A DNA stretch of 64,000 nt, from the NCBI RefSeq assembly GCF_032884065.1, contig NC_088881.1, positions 2,476,001-2,540,000 on the forward strand, read 5' to 3'. This document shows, piece after piece, positions 1 through 12,841 of this stretch. The notes under the pieces are model-generated. The model made no database searches. It was given only the letters and a program-made list of their open reading frames with translations, and was not told the origin of the DNA. Both the position numbers and the translations under genes were made by a program. The stretch is from Artemia franciscana (lineage: Eukaryota; Arthropoda; Branchiopoda; Anostraca; Artemiidae). How positions within the stretch are numbered: the first letter of the stretch is position 1; the number at the start of each line of letters is the position of its first letter.

Positions 1-592
1 ATCAAATAGCATACCTTCTGCTTATCAGGTTCGGTTTAGTGGTATCAAAGGAGTTCTTTTAGTTGTTGATGATCAGTTTATGGATAATTCAGTAGGGTGT
101 GAGAAGGATATTCTTATAAGAAAATCTATGATAAAATTTGAAAGTAATGATTACAATCTTGGCATTGTTTCGTTTTCGAAATTTATCCCTGTGAAACTTA
201 ATCGGGAAGTAATAACTCTTCTTGAATCCATTTCTCCTATTGTTGTGGAAGAGCTACATGTACTACAAGAGAAAGAACTTTCGAGACTAGTTGAAATGCT
301 CTTAAATTCACAGATAGCCTCTAAAAAACTGAAATGTTCACTAGCGAATGTTTGGAACGTTAAAGAAGTTGCGAAATATTTCGACATGGCTAGTGAGCCA
401 TTTTGGATTCAGATTTTGAAAAAGCTCTTCGACTCTGAAGTAACTGATATTGCTAAGAAGGCGAAAATACTTGTTGAAGAAGCTGCTCTGGTGATCGGTG
501 TTGCTGATCCATTCCAAATCCTTTGTGACGAGGAAATTTTTCTCCAAGTTCAAAGAAGTGAAGATGAAGAAGCGGTCACAGTAACAGGATTG
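1..592 (+). CDS. Eukaryotic RNA-dependent RNA polymerase, upstream exon (partial)
   Basis: Reading frame 2 is open from the window edge to a GT donor at 593 (GTAATA), giving about 197 codons. The exon begins before the window, so the Met at 80 is internal and not a start. The peptide PSAYQVRFSGIKGVLLVVD near the edge and the downstream RKSMIKF and LNREVITLL segments have the pattern of the catalytic region of cellular RdRPs (QDE-1/EGO-1/RDR family). These enzymes copy RNA into double-stranded RNA to amplify small-RNA silencing. The exon ends ...VTVTGL in phase 0 and joins 2480 to read [17 protein letters not shown], which is continuous across the family. If the intron were retained, the frame would stop at about 646. 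The family call is from recognised motifs and no search was run. Confidence 0.85.
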
Positions 593-2479
593 GTAATACT
601 ATTGTCATTCTTTCACCTTTCTTCTTTTTCTTGTCTTTTTTGCTAACTGCTAAACTCAGTGATTCTCACTGAAATTTAGCCTTCATTATCTAGACCTAAA
701 ATCGGGGCAGCAGCTTGTTAGTTTTGGGAGACCAATGTATCCAAAGTAGGGATTGTAGCTTTCTAATTTCCATACCCCTGTAAAGCCAAGAAAATAGCAG
801 CGAGAGGGCGCTAGTATCACCCTTTATTTAACGACTAACAACAATAAATTTGAGCAATTTTTACAATTCTCATGTCAACATTTTGTTTCTTAAGGGGGAT
901 GTGGGGGCATGGTATACCACCACGGATTTGCCCCCAGTTTTCTTCCATATATTATTGACTTATGTTTTCTCAGTGTACTAATTTTAGCAACTTATCCTGC
1001 TATTAGTGACCTGCATACATTGATGTACTATCTGGTAATCTAGATTATATTGATCTTTCTGAGTCCTGAAGTTAGGATGCCTTTAAATTTTGGTGGGCAC
1101 CAACAATAGCAAGCTGCCGTCCTAACTTTAAGTTTATAAAGGGTACTGAAAAACTGACTTAGGTTTTACCGAAACTCAGTTCAATTTTTCACGGGATTTG
1201 AAATCCTAACTGCACTCACTTTCTCTGCTTGACTTCTTTTTGAATACTAAGCCATCCATCAGTTCATGCTGTTGTGTAAAGACACAGGGATGTCTTTATG
1301 TTCTTTTATTCAGACCTTTGAACTTGTTTCTTTCTTTTATTCCTATATTTTAAAGGAAAAAAGGTTTTATTTAAAATTTTATTTTGGGGTCTTAAATTTT
1401 GTCTGGACCAAAGGAACCTTAACAAGGACAATAAATTTTCGAAGGAAAGTATAGATGTATTGATTCTTGTTGCCACAATCTGATTTTGTTTGTGGGGGGG
1501 GGATGATACTTCTATAATTCAGGTCATTTAGACACTTCAATTAGAATTTTAGAATCAAAGCATCCACAATAACATGGAAACATTAAGAAAAACAAATACG
1601 GTTTTATTGACTCCTTAGTTTTTTAGAGAAATAAAAAAAAAAAAAATGATGAGCTTCAAATGCAAAAAAAATACAAAAAAACTGCTACTGATAAAAAAAA
1701 ATTTGACTGAATATTCCACTTTTTTAAAATTTAGATTGCAGTGCAGCATTTTCATTCTTGTGCAGAAAAATGGAAATTGATTCGGTGCATAACGAGCAAA
1801 GTCTTGATAGGTTCAAAATTAAGCCTAATGTGTAACCTGACTCGATGCAAGGACGATCTAACCTGAGACTCTGTCCTACTTCTGTACAAAACCAGCCACT
1901 GCTCAACTCAGAACAAAATCATGCCAAGTTCAAACTGTGACCGACTCTGTGCAAAGCCGAGCCAGGTCTTGACTAAGTATAAAAGACGCCAAACTTTACA
2001 CATCGAACTTATGACGAACAGAAATTAACATGAATTATTATATAATAATGAAGTACAAAAATGCTACATTGTCAGCTTATCTGGGTTAGAAATAATTCTC
2101 TCCCTGTACATTTTCCATATAATCTTTTGCGTTATTTTTTTTTTTACTTTTTTTGCTTATTTTTTGGGATTTTGTAGTGTTATTTTTTTTGTGTTCTCTC
2201 TTTCTCTCTACTATAAGAAATGATTATGACATGACCGCTGTTATGAACTTTGGCAAATATTAAATACGCATGTCCTCATGGGATTTCCTTTCCCTTCCTT
2301 CGTGTTTAAGCTAGGAAATCTACGTGTGTCAGCTTGTTTCTGTCTGCATGGATATGTGTTTGTTTGCAGTCATGTGTGTTTTTTACGTGCTTGTGTAAAT
2401 GTGTTTATACGTCTGAGAATAGGTTTTGGCGTGAATAGCAGAAATTGTGGAAAAGTGAATCATGTACTTTTTTTTACAG
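593..2479 (+). other. Phase-0 intron of the RdRP gene
   Basis: The intron is bounded by a GTAATA donor and a polypyrimidine tract ending TTTTTTTACAG. Both sides are in codon phase 0. The interior is AT-rich, with stops in all frames and homopolymer runs. I see no element or RNA gene in it. Confidence 0.75.
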
Positions 2480-2941
2480 GTGGCAATATATCGCAACCCA
2501 TGTTTGTATCCTGGAGATGTTCGTACTGTAATGGCTGTGGACAGGGCTGAATTTAGAAGTTTCAAAAACGTTTTAATAATGCCCGCTAGCCCTAACTGCA
2601 AATACTCACTTGCAGCTGCCTGCAGTGGTGGAGATTTAGATGGAGATCTTTTTGCAGTTATATGGAACTCCAGATTAGTCCCACCGGTGTCTTGTATTTA
2701 CCCACCACTGAGATACTCTAAACTGAAGTGTGATATCCCTAAACATCCTACTCCGTGTAAGCACCAAGCATTATCTGAATTTTATGTGAAATCTCTGGTG
2801 AATGATGTGCTTGGTCGGGTTGCTCATTTGCACCTAGCTCTGTGTGACCGTCGCGAAGGCGGGGCTTGTGATCCTTTGGCAATGAAAGTTGCGGAGTCTC
2901 AGGCAGTTGCTGTTGACTTTCCTAAAACAGGAATAGCACCG
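2480..2941 (+). CDS. Eukaryotic RNA-dependent RNA polymerase, catalytic-loop exon
   Basis: The exon starts after TTTTTTTACAG and reads [17 protein letters not shown], then [20 protein letters not shown] (2633-2647) is the metal-binding DbDGD signature of the double-psi beta-barrel active site of cellular RdRPs. Downstream, [20 protein letters not shown] and AVDFPKTG are also family-typical. All catalytic aspartates are present and no frameshift is seen over ~460 bp, so this part looks intact. The 3' end is uncertain. The frame runs straight into a (TA)n array at 2951, and the only nearby GT is weak (GTGCCT at 2942, phase 0). I found no later exon in the window; the C-terminal exons may lie beyond it, or the gene may be broken here. 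Confidence 0.88.
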
Positions 2942-2950
2942 ACAGTGCCT

Positions 2951-3304
<354 letters not shown>

Positions 3305-4838
3305 AATAAATAAAAAAAAAAGTTTGACTCTTTCTCTCAACTCTACTTTCTAAAACAGTAAAAAACTTTAGCGGAAAGAGTGGAGCGTTAAGGAGGGAAC
3401 AGCCCCTTTCATATACGGAGTAATTTCTGGTCATTTTGAGTTTTAATGTTGCTCCTTATTTTCTCTTCAAAAGATTTTTTTTTTAGTTGATTTCTGAACG
3501 TTTTTGAATTAGTGCGTGTTTTGATATTGGCTCTTCGAAATTTGCCGATTAATTTTTTCTTTTTGGCTAAATGGCTTTCTCATAGTTTTGATCGGGCGAT
3601 TTTTAGAAAAAAGGAGCGGAGGAGGAGCCCTAGTCACCCTCCAAATTTTTAGGTACTTAAAAAGGCAACTAGAACTTTTAATTTTTTACGAACGTTTTTA
3701 TTAGTAAGAATATACGTAACTTACAAATCAGCTTACGTAACGAACTTCTATATTAGTATTTTTTTTATTACTTATATGATGTGGTTCACCCCCTCATCAA
3801 TACCTCGTTCTTTACACTAAAGCTTAAATTTTGATTCAGTTTCCTTAAGAATGACCCATGAGTCACAAAAGCCGTAAAATAAATAGCTGAAATTACTAAA
3901 AAATACTTTAGCGTAAATAGCGAGGTATTAGGAGGATGTGAACCCCTCATTTGCGTAATAATTGCTGTTCTTTTCAAGTTTTAATGTTGCTCCTAACTTT
4001 CAGTTGAAAAGACGTTTTCATTTTTTTTAATGCTAGAAAATCCTGCGCCCCCTTCAGGGAAATTCTCTTCCTCCATGATAAATGCCTCCATGGAAAATTT
4101 CCCCACATAACCCCCTCCCCTCAACCCTTCCCCCCAACCAAAAAATCTCCCTGGAAACGGCTCTATATTTCCCAATAACCACTACTATATGTAAGCACTG
4201 GTCAAAATTTGTAACTTGCAGCGCCTCCCACGGGGACTGTGGGGGATTAAGTCGTCCATAAATACATAGTTATTAGGTTTTTCGACTATGTTGAATAAAA
4301 TGGCTATCTCAGAATTTTGATCCTGTTACTTGGGGAAAAAATGAGCGTAGGAGGTGGCCTAGGTGCCCTCCAATTTGTTGTCACTTAAAAAGGGAACTAG
4401 AACTTTTAATATCCGTTAGGAATGAGCCCTTTTGCGACATTCTAGGACCACAAGCTGGATACGACCCCCTGGGAAAAAAACAAACAAATAAATAAACACG
4501 CATCCGTGATCTGTCTTGTGGCAAAAACTACAAAATTCCCCTTTTTTACAGATAGGAGCTTGAAACTTCTACTGTATGGTTTTCTGATACGCTGAATCGT
4601 TAAGATTATATGACTTTTAAGGGGTGTTTCCTTCTATTTTCTTAAATAAGGCAAATTTTCTGAGGCTCGTAACTTTTGATGGGTAAGACTAAACTTGATG
4701 AAACTTATATATTTAAAATCAGAATTAAAATGCAATTCTTTTGATGTAACTATTGGTATCTAGACTCCGTTTTTTAGAGTTTCGGATACTATTGAGCCGG
4801 GTCACTCCTTACTACAGTTGGCTACCACGAACTGTTTG
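3305..4838 (-). mobile_element. R1 repeat, copy a (3' end shortened)
   Basis: Read on the minus strand this copy begins with the R1 5' end at 4838, where the + strand ends ...CACGAACTGTTTG. It then follows the shared R1 order: 5' hairpin, CCCC-flanked middle, GCGAGGTATTA motif and 3' region. The outermost 3' palindrome arm is missing, because sequence near 3305 starts inside the palindrome loop. It is more diverged than copies b, c and i. It encodes no protein that I recognise. Confidence 0.8.
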
Positions 4839-5835
4839 ATGCTCCATTGTTGAATTATAATAAGAAATTTGTTCTTCAGAGTTTTAGTTTCCATTGACAA
4901 GGGCTACTCTTTACTTACAGTTTGTCACAATGAGCTCATAGGCTCTCTTGAACATAGAAGCGGGTTATTACTCCTTCCTTCAGCCCCTTTTTTTATTCAA
5001 GTTTATTGTTCGTAAAACAATGTTTCGACAATGATCACCATCCCTGAAGAAATGTACCTTGCAAACATTTATCAGGGTTGGGTCTGAAATATCAAGATAG
5101 TTATCAGATCCTCATCTCCACTTGAAGCTAATTTTTTTTAACAAATCTTGCTCCCAAGGACGACAGGAAGTGGGAATGCCCTTGGGAAACAAGAAACCAT
5201 TAAAATTTGTGTGTAATATGAGAACGAGTGAAATAATTATTTAAATATCGGCGTAAAAAAGGTCCTACTAGTACTTGTCCACCCCCTCTCCCCTCTTCAA
5301 GAAATTTAGTTGCGTTAGTCATTAACCTCCCCCCACCCCTCTCCATTTCTGTGTCAGTAAGGCATGTGAACGGAACTTTTATGTTACATTAAAATGGCAG
5401 TAAGAACGGCCTTATTGACCCCCAGCATCGATAATATAGGTGTAGTCAGAATACATTCCCGAAAAACAAGATGAATTATGATTTATTTCTATCCCCTCCA
5501 ACTTTAAATATCCTTCTGAGTTTGTCTAAAGGCTCACGGATTACTGCCAGTGAAACTGAAGATCTTAATGTAGTTCTTAAATAATTTAGAATCACAATAC
5601 TTGAAATTACCATACTTGGAATCATCACTTAAAGTATATATTGTAATCAAAAGTCCTTTTTTAGGGTTCATGCTATTATTATCTATTACAATAGTAACAC
5701 TATTAGCACTAGGGCCCGAGTATTAGTACTAGTCATTTCATTTTTACCGTTGTTGCAGTAAACTATTTAATTTGTGAAAAATAAACACATAAGCAATTTT
5801 TTTCATTTAAACGTTATACAGAATCCTAAAAATAC
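4839..5835. other. Noncoding; faint R1-like trace at 4870-4960
   Basis: Around 4880-4950 there is a weak echo of the R1 5' end (a GAGTTTTAG...TCCATTGA order followed by a CTACTCTTTACTTACAG-like string). The remainder shows no gene. Confidence 0.4.
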
Positions 5836-5839
5836 TTGA

Positions 5840-6080
5840 CCCCCTGTTTTGTAAAATTCCCTTCCCCCATGAAAAACTACTCAATGGAAATATCCTCCCA
5901 CGTACTTGTAGCCCTTACCCCCGGGACTCTGGGGGGCTAAGTCATCCTCAAAGATATGGTAATTGTATTTTTGACTATGATGAAAAAATGGTTTATCTCA
6001 AAATTTGTGTTGGGTGACTTTAAGGAAAATTGAGCATGGGAGGGAGGCTACCTGCCCCCTTTGCAATTACGTGTCTAAAT
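5840..6080 (-). mobile_element. Degenerate internal fragment of R1
   Basis: It matches the middle of R1 in order: CCTTCCCCCATGA, ATATCCTCCCACGT, GGGACTCTGGGG, AAATGG...ATCTCAAAATTT and GAGCATGGGAGG. It has no ends and carries many small changes. Confidence 0.55.
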
Positions 6081-6089
6081 GAAATCTTC

Positions 6090-8500
6090 TATGTTGCAAA
6101 GAAAAAAGATTATGTAACAATAAAGGAGCTGTAACCCCGCAGCATATATATTCAAGCTAAATCTATATGAAGGGACATTAAATTTTACCCCCCCTCCCAA
6201 ACCCTCTTCTATATTTACCTGGAAGTTTACGGAGAATTGGCAAACAAGGGCATAAAAAACATATTTGAGTTATTTCGATTATTCGAAGTCCTTTATATGG
6301 GAACGGTACTTTTAGATTGCTTGACCAACGGTATCTTGGGAAGATACGGCGCGTTTGCCAATCAATAAAAAATCCCGATTTAGCTTATTCTGTCTCTCCC
6401 GCAGTGATGGTAACATTTTCATATGACAATATATGCAACTGTGACCGATGGTATCTTTTAGGTTGATTTTAATCCTGTACCCGAAAGTGTGCATTTCTGT
6501 ATTTCATTTACCTTTTTCTGGGAATATCCACTTAAATACCAAAGTTTACCACACATTTTATACAAAGAGGTAAAAAACAAGAAGATATAATGGTAGTTGC
6601 GCTAGTGCTGATAGTAGTATTTATAAAAATAATTGAAATAATAATATATTCCCTTGAAAGTCTATATAGAAAACAGTCATAATTTAGATCTCTTATCAGA
6701 TATTTGACTTGAAGCAATATTTTAAAAATATTGCCAGATATACTTTTTATTATGTTTTTAGATTTGGACGAGTTTTATCCTAAAAAGGGTAGTGTTACTT
6801 TTACTTCTTGCGCTTGCAGGCAGGGATGGGCTAACTGACCCTTTGGAATTAGTTTAGGTGTGGTATTTGTGATCAAGTAGAATAAAACTTTGGTCGTTGA
6901 ACGTTAAGTGTAACGAAAAAAAATGAAGCAATTATTCAACATGTATGATGCCTTTTGGGCGGAACAAATTTAAGAGGATGACATGACATTTAACGAAGAT
7001 TTTATTTAGTGTCAGGGTTGCCAATTTATTTTAAAAGCCAGAAAGCTAATGGGATGAACAACTTGAGAGCCCGTTGATTCCTATATTGAGTATGTAAATA
7101 TCGACAAAGACCACACTGTCTTTCCATCACAAACACAACTGTCTGGAGAAATTCCCTATTGTTCTTCTAGTTTTGGTGTTTATGTTGAGAAAGCCTTGCT
7201 TGTTTGGTATCCTGATATCTCCAAGGAATCTTAGGATAGAATGGAAAGACTTCAATGACGATGCATAAACATAATTTTTAGGGTAGTCCCGTACATCTCC
7301 CTTTTTCTCAGCACCAGCCTGGTTACTCTTGAGGAAAGGAGAATACAAATTTCCTTATGCATCGTCACCGGTGACCACCGTAAACCCCGAACATACCTCG
7401 CCTCCCTTAATCTGTCTTAACAAAAATTCCTCATTTTTAACCCAATATGATTTTCCACAGAAAAACATACAAGAAATTTTTTGCCTTAATAAGTTAGAAT
7501 GTAAGTGAATGTCCTCCACTTTGTTTCTTTTTCTTTACTATTCATTGTGTAAATATTATTATTTTGATTTCAGGACACATTACTTGTGTACATAGGGTTC
7601 TAATTTCCAAAACTTTAGGGGAGGGGGGCAAATTATATCTTCTAAAATCAAGGGGGGCAGTTTTGTCGTTTTTTATTTATTTGAATGAAAATATCAAAAA
7701 TACCGAGACTTTTTCCAATGAATACACCGAAAAGGACATTCAGAATAAAAAATAGTGTTGGAATGCAAAGGGAAAAAACGAAGATGCATGAAAAAAAGCA
7801 AAAAAAAAAACAACAATAATAAAACAATGAAAATGCCAAACAGCCTAAGTAATTGAAAGCAGGAGCGTTAGATCACGAAGACAAAAGGGAGGGATGACCA
7901 GAGTTTGTTCTTCTTTGTAAAAAAAAAGACACAAAATAATTTAATTTTTGGGGAGGGAAAGATTTTCTTTTTTTTTCGGGGAAAATACTAAGAATGTTAT
8001 CTTTCAGTTTATAGGAGGAAATCCCCCCTTCATTGTCATCTCTGATTGAAATCGAAGAGATGTTTTTGGCTTTTTTTTTGCTTATTTTTCACCAGCGTTT
8101 CTTTTTTTAATTGGATGCCTGCTGTTACCACCTACATAACAACACATGAAGGTTTTTTTTTCTCTAAAAATTGAATTTTTGATGTTTCTTGGAACTGAAA
8201 CAATTGAATTATGTGACTGGCCCCTCCCCCACCACTTATTACTATATAACGGTAATATTTTTTCATATTTTAGAACTGATCATTTTAGTTGCTCTGAATA
8301 CGTAGAATTTTTTAAATATCCCGTTTCCTAGTAATATATCAGTTTTATTATAATTATGCTTTATTTTTATTAAATTTTATAATAATCTATTTATCTTACT
8401 TTTTATTGTGAAGCAATAGTACTAAAATGTCTCAAGCTTTTTCTTTCATCTCTCAAAATTACTTACGTTACGATTTAAAGAACTGGCTTTTTAATTTTAT
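6090..8500. other. AT-rich noncoding DNA
   Basis: No coding region is supported. About 45 bases near 7099-7145 resemble, in reverse, the end of the Penelope-like tail seen at 29170-29215 (the strings CTGTCTTTCCATCAC and GTGATGGAAAGGCAG correspond). The rest carries poly-A and poly-T runs only. Confidence 0.4.
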
Positions 8501-8504
8501 TATT

Positions 8505-8633
8505 AAACGAATAAGAGTTTCCATAGGGATAAGTCAATTAATAGACAGTGAAAAAAAAACGACAAAAGTTCTGAAGACTTGTTTTTTCACTGTCTAATAA
8601 AGGACTTACCCGTATTGAAACTCTTATTCGTTT
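8505..8633. repeat. Foldback hairpin, ~52 bp arms
   Basis: The left arm (8505-8556, starting AAACGAATAAGAGTTTCC) is the near-perfect reverse complement of the right arm (8582-8633, ending ACTCTTATTCGTTT). The loop is ~25 bp. The mismatches are few and scattered, so the palindrome is fairly young or selected. The string GGCAGTGTGGTCTG just after it resembles the Penelope-like tail. Confidence 0.8.
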
Positions 8634-8639
8634 CGTCAA

Positions 8640-10870
8640 ATTAAGGCAGTGTGGTCTGTAAAAAATTTATTATTATTATTTTCACGTCATATTATTACTG
8701 CCTATAAAAAAAAAAAATGTTTCTCCTTCAAATGCAAGAGGGGCGTGAAAAGACTGCAGTGCCTTGTGTTCAGAGGTGACGTTACAGTAAGGATACCCGT
8801 TGTTAACGAACACGGTAACTATCAGTGAGTACATATGTCGGTGGACTTTAAGTGATTATTGTTTTTGAGGGTCTCTTGATTCACATAGCTGCGGTTTTTT
8901 TTTTATTATACTAGAATTTCCCACTAATACTATTCCTTTCTTCTATTCTCGAGGCCACGAAAAACAAATTCTTTATTACAATTCTCTTCTATTAGAGCAT
9001 GCTTTCAGGAAGCAAGGGGGGGCTCAAATTTGTTTACTGATTCAGCTTAATATTGGAGACTCGGGCCTGTTGTAATCAGTTCGACCTGAGAAAAAAGTTT
9101 GACCTAGAAAACTCATTACAGGACAAACAAGGACCGTATCCGTTGGACATATACCCTGCTAAAGATCCCTTGTTCTATCATTCCCGTTGGACATTACGTT
9201 CATTACCTTCTTGACATTTTTGGGGCTTATGCCAATATTTTCTTCTCGAAAAACTTAATAGCGTCTGCCAAATATAGCTATCTGCTAGATAAAGAAGGTT
9301 CAGGAACAGGTACTAACCTGGCTCAGTGTGCAATATCGGTACGACCCTTGGTTGTTGCGTAGACCGAGATAAGGATAACCAAAGTCAACGTAGGCATTAA
9401 ATACTTAACTCAACCCTTAACTCAACTCACCTATAAATCAGCTCAATAACTTAACTTAAGTCAACTCAAATGCTTAACTCAAACAAGAAAAGGTACAATT
9501 TCAATAGTGGTACACGTATAACGGAAAAGATCGAACCGCGATCAAAGATTTGAATACTTATTTTTGGTCGTTCCATAGTTTTCACTGTAAGTGATGGGGC
9601 GTTTTACAGTATTTCGTTAAAAGTCGCTCTCAGGAAAAGTGCTAACGTGTTGATTAAGCAACAAAGGGTCGTACAGACTCCCCATTAAGACCATGCGAAG
9701 AAACATAAAAAATTATGCTAAATGGCAGAATGTAGCTTAAATGATTCTTCTTAAGGAATAGCATGATTTTGTCTTTCAGATCATGTAGCGCTTTACTGAA
9801 AGCATTTCAGAGTTCAATATACGTAGCCAACTGGTACTTGAAACTTTAGCCAAGTGTAGCAAGCACAAGAAAGGAAGGTATATAAGAAATATAGGAAATA
9901 ACGAGTTGAATTTGAATAAAACTTGAAACCTCAGAATCTTGAAAATTTATTGAGATCACATTTTTGGGGTTGATATGAAATAAGCCGAAAACAATCATAA
10001 AAATTTGTGATGACAAGATACTCATTTTTTGCCATTTATATGATTTTTTGGTTACAAAAGCAACATATTTCAAATGAATCCTTGTTAATGCGAATTAGCA
10101 AAAATGTAGCCGGTGGGATATGTATTTCTTGAAATTTAGGAGGAACTTTGTTGTTTTGTTTTTTTTCAAAATAATTTTTCAAATTTCAAACTACATTGTA
10201 AACAATTACACTGTAAACAGTAAACATTGTAAACGATACTTTTTCGAATTTTCAAATAAAGTATAAACACCAGCAAAAAAGCCCCGAAGAAAATTTATGC
10301 ATAACAAACTGAAAAAAAAAATATTTTGGCATTTCAGGCAGAGCTAAATAACTCACCTTCTTCATGAATACTTTTCAGTTCTTAATTTGTAAAACTTACT
10401 AAAATTTATACTTTAGCAAATAAACAGGAGTGTCTGAAACGGAAGCTCTTATCATGTTTAGATAGAAAAAGATAAATTATAAGGACTAATAGTAAAATTA
10501 AAGTTTAAATATCATTTTTTTTCAAACAAAATTTAGAAGCAGCATTACAACTTAAAACAAGCGCCTATATAATATGGGATTCGCTACCGCTCCCCGGATA
10601 TCCACCATATGGATAATATGGGGGTCAAGTTCATTTGTGACGCAAAAAAATGTTATATTGAGATTCAGGATGGAATTCTGGGTGTATATTTGCACATTAC
10701 TGGGGTGGGGTTATATACTCTATAAACATATAGGTTCTAAGAAATTTATGAATTTCTTAGAAAAACTGGAAAAACAAGGAAAAGCTGGAGATAAAACTTT
10801 CCCCCCTGAAAATGTGTTAACTATAATTATTCTGCCTATTACTGATTAAGAATTTTTTTTTTTAGCATAT
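8640..10870. other. Noncoding, no recognised feature
   Basis: AT-rich sequence with stops in all frames. A short TTAACTCAA-type simple repeat is visible at about 9400-9480. No gene or known element is supported. Confidence 0.5.
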
Positions 10871-10879
10871 TTCTTTATG

Positions 10880-11190
10880 TTACAACCACAGAAGAGAGAA
10901 TAGTGAGGACTTATTTCCCAAGACAGTGAACCCACAGAACCTATTCGAATATTTCGGCCCTATATCTAAGGGCCGTCTTCAGCAAAGAAAATAATAAACA
11001 ACAAAACACTTACAATAAAAGCTCTCGGCTAAAAATCCATTTTTTTTTTCTTAAATAGCCTTGATATCACTACCTCTTAACGAACAGTTCAGCCAAGACT
11101 GTGTGATAAAAGCTAACATTTCACAAGCTAAAAAGGTTCATTCATTGAACTAACTGTATTTATTAAAAATTGGAATACTGAACTAGTTTT
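10880..11190 (-). mobile_element. Penelope-like element tail, uninterrupted copy
   Basis: The reverse complement matches the tail at 15000-17060 segment by segment: ATGAATGAACC, GCTGAACT, GAGCTTTTATTGTAAGTGTTTT, the CTGAAGA stem-loop, TTCACTGTCTTGGGAAATAA and ATTCTCTCTTCT. It is not interrupted at the point where R1 copy c sits, so it serves as an empty site. No coding part of the element remains next to it. Confidence 0.8.
10946..10983 (-). other. Conserved stem-loop in the Penelope-like tail
   Basis: On the minus strand it reads CTGAAGA, then C, then GGCCC, a nine-base loop, GGGCC and GAAATATTC. The same structure occurs at 16924 and 29079. The conserved CTGANGA and GAAA flanks resemble a hammerhead ribozyme core, although one extra base lies between CTGANGA and the stem. 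Confidence 0.55.
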
Positions 11191-11616
11191 CAAGGTTGCA
11201 ACATATAAACTAATCGGATTATCTTTTTACATTGTTCATGATCTGAGCTAGCTACTGCTTTGAATTAAATGTGCTGTTACGAAGTAACTTGCAATTACTG
11301 AAATAAGTTTTGCAAATTGGGACGGAAATTTTTGGAGGATTATTTATTATGGAATTGGCAAATTGTAGGCCCTCTTTGGGAAAGTGCACTGCTCAGTGAT
11401 ACGCAGGAAAGTCTTTTAGGCCGACTTTACACAGGTTGGATTGGAATCCACTTGGATGCAAAGGGAGGCTCGGCCCTCACTTAAAAGTAAGTCTTTTTGC
11501 TCTGTTTATCGACTTCTAAAAGTAAGATACTGTTAATGATGCAGCGTTTCAAGCAGTTTGGTGTTGCGCTAGCTAAATACAAGAACTACCCCCTATGACC
11601 CGTGAAAATTTTGTAA

Positions 11617-12594
11617 ATGGGAAAGGATTCGCACGGAAAGCCCACTTATCTGGTCTTTTGTAACGGTAGTTACGATGAATTTAGGTTAATAGTTGCGGAT
11701 TTTAAAGAATACAACCCTAAAACAATAGATTCATCCACGCCTACTGTCAAAAAAGCAATTGTGGAACTTGATAATACCCCTGAAATTTATGAAACTCTTT
11801 CTAAGACTTTTTTAGCCCTGAAAGCAAATGATAAATTAGGGTCTAACTCAGTTTCTTCAAGTATCGCCCAAATTTATGACAAAGTAGTTGCAACTGAAGC
11901 CCAGCTGGAGAAGTGATCTGCTGGAAAATATTAAAAAGAAAGTGACTGAAAAGTTCAATGACCCTAGGTCACTGAAAGAGGCTACTGAACTGACTCTCAG
12001 CCAGGTTTATGATTCAGTCACGCTCAAGTTTAATCCAAAGTTTGTGAAAATTGAGCAGACTCTAGGTAGTCTGAGAACTCAAATTGAAAATTTGGAGGAG
12101 AGGATTAGTAGAATAGAAAAAAGCTTGATAATTATGATCAGGAGTCCATGCTTGATAGTCTTGTATTTCATGGAGTGAAGCAGTTACCTGGTGTAGACAC
12201 TCGTACGACAATATCTTGCATTATAAATAGCAAAATATCTGTGACCGACCTCTCATATTCTGATTTTATTAATGTATACCGTCACCGATTGAATAATCCA
12301 ACTACACAACATGAAGAAAGTTCTATTAGAGCTGCTCCGATCGTCGTTAAATTTTCTGGCAAAGATGTAGCCCGTAGAGTGTTTAAAGCAAAAGCTAAAC
12401 TTGCTTCAACTGGTGTTTTCGTATCGGAGTCTCTAACTAAACGTCGCCGGGACATTTTGAACGCAGGGAAAGACAAGTATGGTCAACGAAATGTTTGGTC
12501 AGATCAGGGTCAGATTTTGGCAAAGCCTAGTGTAGGGTCAACAGTCAAGAAGATCCGTTTTATTACCGACTGTATTTGGTCTCATATGTTATGA
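11617..12594 (+). pseudogene. Non-LTR retrotransposon ORF1-like protein, frameshifted
   Basis: Three overlapping frames (11617-11916, 11888-12178, 12148-12594) together encode one protein of about 320 residues, with frameshifts near 11910 and 12130. The middle part is a heptad-like coiled coil (IEQTLGSLRTQIENLEERI). After it come SMLDSLVFHGVKQ and an RRM-like region containing PIVVKFSGKDVARRVFKAKA and VFVSESLTKRRRDIL. This order of coiled coil, LVFHGV, VKF and a basic tail is that of L1/CR1-type ORF1 RNA-binding proteins, which coat the element RNA. The next ~240 bp is T-rich spacer, then R1 copy b interrupts what may be the start of ORF2. The two indels make it non-functional as it stands. 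Confidence 0.65.
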
Positions 12595-12841
12595 TTAGTG
12601 CTTTTTGCATTTGTTTATTTTGTTTTAATGTTTTTGATTGTATTTTTCAATTTTTCTTTTTCTCTGCTTTCATGTGTATTTTTTCTTTCTTGCTATTTTT
12701 TTTCATTTAGAGAGATTTGTTTTGGTTCGAGATTTCATTTACTCTCGATGCGTCTATGCTGGATGATTTAATGAGCCGACCTTTTCTCCTTGAACAGGTT
12801 TTGTCGGCACAAATAGTAACTGATATTGAGCCTTGTATGAA

